The notes below the pieces were generated by a model. That model saw only the letters and a list, made by a program, of their open reading frames with translations, was not told the DNA's origin and did not search any database. Source: JBEEMU01 sp043778315 (lineage in GTDB: Bacteria > Bacteroidota > Bacteroidia > Chitinophagales > Saprospiraceae). Taken from it: 23,796 nucleotides of DNA. Positions 1-6,408 of the stretch are shown here, in pieces. The stretch's first letter is position 1, and every line of letters begins with the position of its first letter. The translations under genes and the position numbers were made by a program. The DNA is taken from assembly GCA_043778315.1 (NCBI GenBank), contig JAYWGJ010000255.1, forward strand, positions 1 through 23,796. Reading direction: 5' to 3'.

Positions 1-1069
1 TAGGCGCAGCGTTTACCGTAAGCGTCACCGCGCTGCTTGTCGCGGCAGCGCAACTACTTGTTACCACGCAGGCGTAGCTGCCTGCATCGGCAGCCGTAGC
101 ACTTGTGATATTTAAAGTAGCGGCAGTAGCTGCTGCTATATTAGTGCCGTCTTTTTTCCATTGATACGATAAACCTGTACCCGATGCCGCTACCGTGAAG
201 CTCGCCGCCGCACCTGCGCATACGCTTGCTGCGGTAGGCTGTGTGGTGAAGGTTATAGGAGGGCAAGCCGCCGTGTAAGTAATAGATAAAGAGCCATTAC
301 CTGTATTCGCACCTTGCGTGTGTACGGGATTGCTGCAATAGGTAGGGTCAGTATAAGAGGAGCCGCCGCCGCCGCCGCCGCCGCCGGTAAAATAGCCGAC
401 GCCGCCGTCGCCGCCGCCGCCGCCATAATAACCGCCGCCGCCGCCGCCGCCGCCGAACCCACTGCCACCGCCGATGCCGCCACCGCCGAATATACCGCCG
501 CCGCCGCCGCCGCTACTACCGCCCATATTCGCGTTACCGCCGCCGCCGCCATTGCCATTACCACCGATGGCTGCGATACCACCGCCATTACCGCCGCCGC
601 CGCTCAAATCATAACCGGCACCGCCACCGCCGCCAGCTACTATTATTCTATCACTAAGGGTGGTAGCGTTTAGCCGAATATCGGTAGCCCCGCCGCCGCC
701 GTTGCCCTCGCTGTAGCCGTTGCCGCCGCCGCCGTTGCCGCCGCCGTTATACCCGCCTAATACACCATTAGGTACTCCCCCGACGAATATATTGATTACA
801 TTACCTGGTACAACGGCTACATTTGTAGTGACTCTGCCGCCATTTCCGCCGTATATGAAATTTTGTATATTACCGCCGTCTGCGCCATTAGCGACTACCT
901 CAATAGACGTGATCCCCGCAGGGACTGTCCAGGTTTGCATCGCGCCTGTGTAGGCGAAGTTCACGGTTGTTTGCGCGTGTAGCGCGGCGAAGCTGCCGCA
1001 TAAGAGCAGCAGCATAAGCCATAGATTGTTTTTGATGCTCGGCATCAAATGTTGTTGAATTAATTTCAT
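1..1069 (-). CDS. Secreted glycine-rich (ALK/LTK-type GRD-like) protein with Ig-like domain, C-terminus outside window
   Basis: The minus-strand frame is open from an ATG at 1069 to the window edge (356 codons, no stop). The N-terminus is a signal peptide: basic/polar start, Leu-rich core near residues 17-25, and a cleavage-like AALHAQ at about 28-33. Next comes a segment beginning VNFAYTGAMQTWTVPAGITS, then about 180 residues packed with Gly runs (up to seven in a row), with landmarks GGATDIRL, DRIIVAGGGGGAG and GGSSY. This order matches glycine-rich domains of the ALK/LTK receptor type, also found in bacterial surface proteins, where Gly-rich strands form polyglycine-II helices. From about residue 268 an Ig-like domain follows (QPTAASVCAGAAASF, YQWKKDG, DAGSYACVV). 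A T9SS sorting tail would be expected beyond the edge, but this is not seen. The role is inferred as an extracellular surface protein or adhesin. Codons 1 and 9 are both Met; the first gives the more complete signal peptide. Confidence 0.85.
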   Translation of the reverse strand, partial: MKLIQQHLMPSIKNNLWLMLLLLCGSFAALHAQTTVNFAYTGAMQTWTVPAGITSIEVVANGADGGNIQNFIYGGNGGRVTTNVAVVPGNVINIFVGGVPNGVLGGYNGGGNGGGGNGYSEGNGGGGATDIRLNATTLSDRIIVAGGGGGAGYDLSGGGGNGGGIAAIGGNGNGGGGGNANMGGSSGGGGGGIFGGGGIGGGSGFGGGGGGGGYYGGGGGDGGVGYFTGGGGGGGGSSYTDPTYCSNPVHTQGANTGNGSLSITYTAACPPITFTTQPTAASVCAGAAASFTVAASGTGLSYQWKKDGTNIAAATAATLNITSATAADAGSYACVVTSSCAAATSSAVTLTVNAAP

Positions 1070-1135
1070 GATTGAAATTGTTTTAAGAATTAATTAAAAA
1101 TGTTGGTTAAAAATCATTGATTATGATTTCGAATG

Positions 1136-1143
1136 CAAAAGTA
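1136..1143 (-). promoter_or_regulatory. Candidate Bacteroidota -7 box for the glycine-rich protein gene
   Basis: The minus strand reads TACTTTTG, a full match to TAnnTTTG. It lies 67 bases upstream of the ATG at 1069, giving a predicted leader of about 60 nt. No clear TTG-type -33 element is seen at the usual spacing; the TATAGACA repeats lie upstream instead. Confidence 0.45.
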
Positions 1144-1166
1144 TAGCAAAAAAAAACGATAATCTA

Positions 1167-1284
1167 ATTTTTTATATAGACAATTATATAGACAGATTTA
1201 GCTAGAAAAATGGCTTTTTGGCGATTTATTTTGTCATAGAAAGTATAGACAAAAATATTTTTTATATAGACAAATATATAGACA
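1167..1284. repeat. Paired TATAGACA direct repeats in divergent promoter region (candidate operator array)
   Basis: Exact TATAGACA occurs at 1175-1182, 1187-1194, 1244-1251, 1265-1272 and 1277-1284. Two pairs have the same 12-bp internal period and sit inside a 28-bp direct repeat (1167-1194 and 1257-1284) that differs at one base and is offset by exactly 90 bp. Each pair lies 31-36 bp outside a candidate -7 box, one for each divergent gene. The surroundings are AT-rich, so some similarity is expected, but GAC-containing octamers in register are not. The regulator-binding role is inferred. Confidence 0.5.
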
Positions 1285-1320
1285 AAATATTTTATTTAAT
1301 AAAAATATCAATTTTTATCC

Positions 1321-1328
1321 TATATTTG
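1321..1328 (+). promoter_or_regulatory. Candidate -7 box for the TPR/LuxR-type regulator gene
   Basis: TATATTTG matches TAnnTTTG exactly. It would give a leader of about 130 nt before the ATG at 1464. The -33 position lacks a recognisable TTG but is close to the second TATAGACA pair, consistent with (not proof of) activator-dependent transcription. Confidence 0.45.
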
Positions 1329-1463
1329 CATCGATTTATAGTAATATAGCCAATAAATTGTATAAGTGCGACCCAAACAAAATTAGATTAGCTGCCCACT
1401 TATGTTCTTTAATTTTCTCTACTTAATTTTTCTTTTTTCTTATTCCAACATCACAAAATTACT

Positions 1464-3356
1464 ATGACCCCAAATATCCTCTCTATATATTATATCAAAT
1501 TCTTTTTTATTGGTATTTTGGTAGGTACGTTTGTACTTTGTGGCTGTGGCTCAAAGAATGAAAAAGACGTATATAAGGATTGGAATGATTTTGCCACGCA
1601 AAAAAAGTATGGAGGGGATTATCTTCGTGATTTTCCGTTCGGGTCGCCCGATTCGGTCGTCCGTCGGTTGCAAACCGATTTGCCGCCCGAGTGGCGCAGC
1701 AAGGCGGTAGAGTATGTTTATTATAGGTTACCTGCTACCATGCCTGATTATCAAATATTGACTTATTTGGACAAATTTGATGCAGCTTTTCCCAACGACT
1801 CGGTGCGGGCGTTCACGCAACTGATGCGCGGGCATATCAGCGTAGAGCATGTACAATATGACTCGGCGCGCCTTTTTCTGCACGACTCTTATGCGTTGAG
1901 CATAAAAAATAATAGGCTGTTGCGGGCAAGTGATGCACAGTTTAATTTGGCAGAGATATTGGTCAAAGAAGGTAACTATCCCGAAGGGATTCGTATTTTG
2001 CTGGAATGCTACAGCATACGCGAGCCGCTCAAGCTAACAGACGGCGGCTTAGAGGAGGTGATGCTGGCGCTTGGGCGGTCGTACCGTTTTTATGAAAACT
2101 ATGCTGCCGCAAAGGAATGGGATAAAAAAGTGTGGAAATTAAGTGCTAATGACAAACTTCGTAGAGGTACGAGCGCGCGCGCAGCGATGTGTTTGGCTTC
2201 GGATTATCTCAATTTGCAGCAATTGGACTCTGCCAAAATGATGATAGATACTTCGTTTGCGTTGGCGGCGAACGCGAATATTGATGCGTACACTAATATA
2301 AGGTTTTACACAAGGGCGGAGATTAGCCGCGCATTAGGTAAGTGTGCAGCTGCTATGACCGATTATCGGAGTGCTATAAACCAACGGTTGCACTTAGAAG
2401 ACGCTATGTTTCGGAGCCGCTTCAATAGGGGTTTGGCTGATAATTATTTGTGTTTGGGCAAAACCGACTCGGCTATTCTGTTTTATACCAAAGCCCTTGT
2501 TACGCCTGATACGGTTAGTCAGGTCAAAATTTATGCGCAATTAGCCAATATTTATGAAAAGAAACAAGATTTTGCGCAAGCACTTGATTACGAACGGATT
2601 AGTAAACGGCTCAAAAACAGAATGATTACGGTAGATAAGGAGCGGCGGTTGGAGCGTTTGAGGGTGATTAAAGAAACGGAGGCGCAGGTACAAAAGGCGG
2701 AATATGCGCGGCAGAGAGCTAATTTTTTGTTGTACGGTATGTTTATAATCTGTTTTGTTATTTTAGTATTAGCCTTTTTTGTGGTTAGATACCTGAGAGA
2801 GAAGCAGTATTTACTACAAACAAAAAGCGAACTCGCCGAAGTAAGGGAAGAACTGCAAGCAAGAGCCTTAATGAAGGCAGAGGTAACGCTCACGTCGCAA
2901 GCCGAGGCGATAAGTCAAGCCGCTCAATTGCTAGCGTTGAAAAATAATTTGATTGAAAATCTGCAACAACGCATACAGCAACAAACCGACCAAGAAATAG
3001 CCGATGCTAATAGCAGCGAGGTACTCGAGGCAGGCAGGGCGAGGAAGGAGATAGATAAATTATTGAAATTCAATAATCTAAGACTGCTGACCGACGCAGA
3101 GTGGCTGACGTTTAAGAAACAATTTGATGACCAATTTCCTGCATTTAATGCAAAGTTGAGAGCCTTGTTTCCTAAGCTTTCGGCTTCCGATACGCGCTTA
3201 TTTTTGCTGTTAAAAATAGGTTTTGATAATCATCAAATTGCCGAAACGCTCGGTATATCTGCCCCGAGTGTATATACCAGCCGTTACCGTCTGCGCAAAA
3301 AATTAGATTTGGAGAACACAGAGGAAAGTCTGATTATATTTATTACTAATTTTTAG
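1464..3356 (+). CDS. Membrane-anchored TPR protein with C-terminal LuxR-type helix-turn-helix (transcriptional regulator)
   Basis: This 630-residue protein has the architecture of Bacteroidota TPR/HTH regulators. Residues 10-27 are hydrophobic and end in LCGC, a possible lipobox with Cys28, so the N-terminus is exported and perhaps lipidated. About 80-390 are degenerate TPR helices (for example NLAEILVKEGNYPEGIRILL, LADNYLCLGKTDSAILFYTKAL). A single transmembrane helix lies at about 421-442, a coiled-coil-like segment at about 443-510, and a helix-turn-helix at about 572-620 (LSASDTRLFLLLKIG, HQIAETLGISAPSVYTSRYRLRKKL). Predicted topology puts the TPRs in the periplasm and the HTH in the cytoplasm, allowing envelope sensing to be coupled to transcription. 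It diverges from the glycine-rich protein gene, a plausible target. No ligand can be named. A terminator follows 10 bases after the stop. Confidence 0.85.
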   Translation: MTPNILSIYYIKFFFIGILVGTFVLCGCGSKNEKDVYKDWNDFATQKKYGGDYLRDFPFGSPDSVVRRLQTDLPPEWRSKAVEYVYYRLPATMPDYQILTYLDKFDAAFPNDSVRAFTQLMRGHISVEHVQYDSARLFLHDSYALSIKNNRLLRASDAQFNLAEILVKEGNYPEGIRILLECYSIREPLKLTDGGLEEVMLALGRSYRFYENYAAAKEWDKKVWKLSANDKLRRGTSARAAMCLASDYLNLQQLDSAKMMIDTSFALAANANIDAYTNIRFYTRAEISRALGKCAAAMTDYRSAINQRLHLEDAMFRSRFNRGLADNYLCLGKTDSAILFYTKALVTPDTVSQVKIYAQLANIYEKKQDFAQALDYERISKRLKNRMITVDKERRLERLRVIKETEAQVQKAEYARQRANFLLYGMFIICFVILVLAFFVVRYLREKQYLLQTKSELAEVREELQARALMKAEVTLTSQAEAISQAAQLLALKNNLIENLQQRIQQQTDQEIADANSSEVLEAGRARKEIDKLLKFNNLRLLTDAEWLTFKKQFDDQFPAFNAKLRALFPKLSASDTRLFLLLKIGFDNHQIAETLGISAPSVYTSRYRLRKKLDLENTEESLIIFITNF

Positions 3357-3365
3357 GTGTCGAGG

Positions 3366-3405
3366 CAAAAATGCCCGCTTTTCTGACGAAAAGCGGGCAT
3401 TTTTG
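3366..3405. terminator. Strong, probably bidirectional intrinsic terminator
   Basis: A perfect 18-bp inverted repeat (3366-3383 and 3388-3405) with a 4-base TGAC loop has a GC-rich core (GCCCGC/GCGGGC) flanked by A and T tracts, so it can act on both strands. It follows the regulator stop codon at 3356 and lies downstream of the leftward gene ending at 3479. Confidence 0.9.
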
Positions 3406-3411
3406 TAACGG

Positions 3412-3465
3412 CGTGCGGGTTTTAACCCGCATTTATCTTATTCTGTGCGGGTTAAAACCCGCACG
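3412..3465. repeat. Nested palindromic repeat (REP-like)
   Basis: Arms 3412-3431 and 3446-3465 are perfect 20-bp reverse complements separated by 14 bases. Each arm is itself a palindrome (TGCGGGTT-TT-AACCCGCA), so it can fold as one long stem or as two small hairpins. It lies between convergent genes, next to the terminator. Such elements are often dispersed extragenic palindromes; no second copy occurs in this window. Confidence 0.7.
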
Positions 3466-3478
3466 GCGTCTTTCTTAT

Positions 3479-5767
3479 CTACTTCATACCCATATCATTG
3501 CCGTTGGCGGGCGCGAATTTTTTGAGGTACACCTCCAAGTACGCCTCGATGAGTTCTTTTTGTTGCGGCGTGCCGCTTTCGCCGAGCAAGCGTAGTTCGT
3601 TCTCGTTCGCCTTCAAAAAGCAACCCATCACCCCTTGAATACCTGTACCTTTGAGGTCTTTAAGGCTCGAGGCAGTAGGCGCGAAGGCACGTTTGCGCGC
3701 ATCATACACAAAGTCAATTTTGGCTTCTTTATTGTCTAATAAATTAACCTGAATCTGCTCTACCTTGTTTTCTGCATTTTTGGCGTACTGCTCACTAAAA
3801 ATATTGTACAAATAAGACACCTCTATTTTATCGTCTTCTTTAATAGAATAAGTGGTTTTTAGCTCTTGCCGTAAGCCGCCGTTGCTGATGCCGCCGTCGA
3901 TAGTTAATACTTTATAGAGCTGTCCGTCCTCGAAGCGGTAAAAATCCTGTGCATCAAACAGTCCCTTTGGGCGGTTAATGATAATCAATTTATTTGCGGT
4001 ATTGATAAACGGGTCGAGGAGTTTGGTGTGCCATGTAGTATTCACCGCCGACTTGATATACCACTGTCCGTCTGCCATTTTATCCACTATCAGCATCAAA
4101 CTGTTGGTTTTGCGTGCGTCCCAAATATATACTATACGCTCCTTTTCGTCGTCGTCGTCAATATTCAAATCCCAAAACTTCATCGACAGCAGCTCATCTA
4201 CCTCGGGCGCGGCTTGTATTGCCTCGTAGTCATACCAATGTTTGACGGGCGTGATAGTCGCGATAAGCGTATCGATATTGCGCGAAAAGCAAGCAAAATC
4301 CAAAAATTGTTTGTCGATAAAGATAGGTTGCGGCGCGTTGATGCTCGCGTTGAGCGTGTCGACCCATTCATGCAGCGCGCAGCTACTCGCCAAAATATCA
4401 TCGTTGAGGTGCGGTTTGTTTTGCAGCATCACCAAACATGCGTCTTTATTGTACGGAAAATCGTAGCCGTCTATATTATAGGTGGCACTTTCTAGCTCGT
4501 AGCTAAACATCACGTTTTTGGTAAACGGCTCTTCCTTGTAGGTCTGCGTGACGTGCGCTTTGAGCGAGTCCCATTTGGTATAAAAGTAAAAATCGTTGGT
4601 TTGTACTTTTTTATCAAACGGCGGACGAGACCACGCCGACGAGTACGTCTCCTCGAACCTATTTGCCTCAGCCACAAACATATACCGCATCGTATCGATA
4701 AACTTCCGCTCGGGATAGCCGTTGCCCCAAAGTCGCATCGTATCTACCACCATTATCTCGCCGTTTTCGGTTGCCTTAAAATCGGCAAAACGGTGTCGAT
4801 GAAACTCGTGCGTAGAACCCATATCGAGGTCGCGGGTTTTCTCCCATTTCAAATCTATTTTATTGTCACTCAATCTGCCATTTTGCCATCTATATAGCTC
4901 CGTTCTTATTTCGGTGCGCTGCTGTCCTGTACCGAGTTTGTATATCATGTGCGTATATACAATCGTTTTACTCGGCGCGTCGTAGCGCAAATCTTTGAGG
5001 TCTTCGACAGCTATCGCCGACGTAACCGTCCACTGTTTTTCCTCGTTTTGATTGCAAATCAAGACCTTCCAAAGCACATGATTTTGAGGCGTGATACCCG
5101 ACATTTTGAACGCAACTACCCGCTCCTTTTCGGCATCGTCGTCCATATTCGCACTAAATGTGCGCAAGCTATCTATGCCGCCCGACATTTTCAGCCATAG
5201 CCGCGTGGGTGCTATTTTACCAATCGAGCCTAATTTTTTTGTTTTGTTAAACGCATAAATATCCGTAAACCACGCCTCGGGCAACACTATCGGCGCAGGC
5301 GCATTTGCCACTTCATTTTCTTTGACATAAAACTTTTTGAGTTCCTCCGAGTAAAAAAAATACATCGACGGTGTGAGATTTGTAAGCAAAAAAGCTCCTT
5401 TTTTCTGTTTATCTTGGTTCACCCCAAATTCATTATCGCCGATTTTCAATATCCCCGTTTCGGTCTGATACCGTTTCAGGTAGTCGCCAAAACGCTCTTT
5501 ACCCGTGAGCGTAACCTCCGTTTTTACGCTATCCCAAACCGTATAAGTATAAAACTTTTTGGTCATCGGATACGCACCGTCGGGCGGCAGATTTTGGTCG
5601 GGTACGTCGCTCGCCGCCGCATACGCCGAGATACCGCCTCTGCTCGCCGAAAGGTCATCAAACGTGCCTTGTGCAGCAACGCTCTGGCTTACGCCCAATA
5701 AAAAACAAAGTGATACGGCTCTGTTCAGCCATGCGTTTTTTTGAATTATCACATTAATAATTAACAT
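3479..5767 (-). CDS. Exported protein with internal duplication, function unknown
   Basis: This 762-residue protein starts with a signal peptide (hydrophobic core near 17-27, cleavage-like SVAAQ at about 29-33). I do not recognise a named family. The body contains two related modules about 320 residues apart. FYTYTVWDSVKTEVT (72-86) matches FYFYTKWDSLKAHVT (393-407). LKIGDNEFGVN (107) matches YNIDGYDFPYN (430). NMDDDAEKERVVAF (207) matches NIDDDDEKERIVYI (535). QWTVTSAIAV (245) matches QWYIKSAVNT (568). LYRWQNGRL matches FYRFEDGQL. The acidic N-x-D-D-D-x-E-x-E-x-V-V strings resemble the aspartate-rich loops of FG-GAP/VCBS-type repeats, which bind calcium; that parallel is inference. It is probably periplasmic or surface-exposed. 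The gene is convergent with the upstream regulator. A 14-bp motif 117 bases upstream of the start is shared with the giant T9SS gene. Confidence 0.8.
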   Translation of the reverse strand: MLIINVIIQKNAWLNRAVSLCFLLGVSQSVAAQGTFDDLSASRGGISAYAAASDVPDQNLPPDGAYPMTKKFYTYTVWDSVKTEVTLTGKERFGDYLKRYQTETGILKIGDNEFGVNQDKQKKGAFLLTNLTPSMYFFYSEELKKFYVKENEVANAPAPIVLPEAWFTDIYAFNKTKKLGSIGKIAPTRLWLKMSGGIDSLRTFSANMDDDAEKERVVAFKMSGITPQNHVLWKVLICNQNEEKQWTVTSAIAVEDLKDLRYDAPSKTIVYTHMIYKLGTGQQRTEIRTELYRWQNGRLSDNKIDLKWEKTRDLDMGSTHEFHRHRFADFKATENGEIMVVDTMRLWGNGYPERKFIDTMRYMFVAEANRFEETYSSAWSRPPFDKKVQTNDFYFYTKWDSLKAHVTQTYKEEPFTKNVMFSYELESATYNIDGYDFPYNKDACLVMLQNKPHLNDDILASSCALHEWVDTLNASINAPQPIFIDKQFLDFACFSRNIDTLIATITPVKHWYDYEAIQAAPEVDELLSMKFWDLNIDDDDEKERIVYIWDARKTNSLMLIVDKMADGQWYIKSAVNTTWHTKLLDPFINTANKLIIINRPKGLFDAQDFYRFEDGQLYKVLTIDGGISNGGLRQELKTTYSIKEDDKIEVSYLYNIFSEQYAKNAENKVEQIQVNLLDNKEAKIDFVYDARKRAFAPTASSLKDLKGTGIQGVMGCFLKANENELRLLGESGTPQQKELIEAYLEVYLKKFAPANGNDMGMK

Positions 5768-5883
5768 AATATATGGATTTTAAAGAAAATTATACTGTAT
5801 CCATACAAGACGAAATTAAACCGCAAAAGGCTGCAAACGCATATTATTTTTTTTACATATTTTATTTTACATATTCAAAAATT

Positions 5884-5897
5884 TGACTGTCACAAAA
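5884..5897 (-). promoter_or_regulatory. TTTTGTGACAGTCA motif upstream of the 5767 gene
   Basis: Read in the direction of the gene starting at 5767, this is the same 14-bp string as at 11249-11262, which lies in the same orientation upstream of the giant secreted protein. It contains the near-palindrome TGAC-A-GTCA. A common operator is inferred; no regulator is identified. Confidence 0.35.
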
Positions 5898-5920
5898 TTA
5901 CAATTTTTATTAAAATAAAA

Positions 5921-5961
5921 AAAGCGTAAAGTTTTTGCATCACACAAGAACTTTACGTTTT
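5921..5961 (-). terminator. Hairpin terminator, leftward reading
   Basis: Arms 5921-5937 and 5945-5961 pair at 15 of 17 positions around a 7-base loop. On the minus strand the hairpin is followed by TTTTATTTTAATAA, fitting termination of leftward transcripts. The only leftward gene ending upstream is the DUF5686 gene (stop at 6409), 450 bp away; a transposase relic lies in between. Confidence 0.55.
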
Positions 5962-6009
5962 CTAAAAATTGTTATTTTCTGAACACTACTCGCTTATACC
6001 TGTACCTAA

Positions 6010-6241
6010 GTTAAGTATAGTAGATTACGCGAGCTTGTGGTGAAGCGCAAGCGGAGGGTCAAGAGAGAACTCAGCAATCAAACAGCGTACTATATTTCTG
6101 ACCTACCATGCGATGGTGCAAAGCCTTTTGACATCATCACTGGCGAATATTGAGAACATAGAGAATCGGCTAGATTACATCAAAAATGTGGTTCAGAACG
6201 AGGTTAATGATAAGGTCTGGGAATCAACCTCTTTGTATTGA
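6010..6241 (+). pseudogene. C-terminal relic of an ISAs1-family (H-repeat-associated) transposase
   Basis: The plus strand encodes a fragment reading QTAYYISDLPCDGAKPFDII then TGEYW-like, which matches the ISAs1 C-terminus (YYISSLP, then HWGIEN-LHW). At 6151 a TGA stop falls where the conserved Trp codon should be. The conserved continuation IENRLDYIKNVVQNEVND resumes in the +1 frame from 6158 and ends at TGA 6239-6241. This is therefore one frameshift plus a stop in a fragment of under 80 codons. The N-terminal and catalytic parts are missing and no terminal inverted repeats were found. Family assignment is from remembered motif patterns, not a search. Confidence 0.7.
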
Positions 6242-6408
6242 TATTTATGGTGCTATTGCTCAATATTCATCGTAAAAGTGGCATTACCCTATCACATACA
6301 GACAAATAATATTTGGAGCGAATGTTCATATAATACTAAAAATAACTATAACTTAATAGCCCCGCCGCCTCTGGCAGGAGTTAGGGAAACTGCGAGGAGA
6401 ACGGCTTT
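6242..6408. other. Intergenic remnant, no gene seen
   Basis: This short AT-rich stretch follows the transposase relic and ends in a GC-rich segment (about 6360-6400) containing GCCTCTGGC, which resembles the dispersed CCTCC/GGAGG-type intergenic sequences seen again near 18850. No credible ORF or terminator adjoins the DUF5686 stop codon. Confidence 0.4.

Noticed and set aside
253..673. Ala-rich reading frames on both strands (253-588 minus, 314-673 plus)
   Set aside because: They are shadow frames of the GGC/GCC runs of the glycine-rich protein gene, whose own frame has a signal peptide and recognisable domains.
720..953. Pro-rich plus-strand frame
   Set aside because: Antisense shadow of the same glycine-rich gene, with no independent start context.
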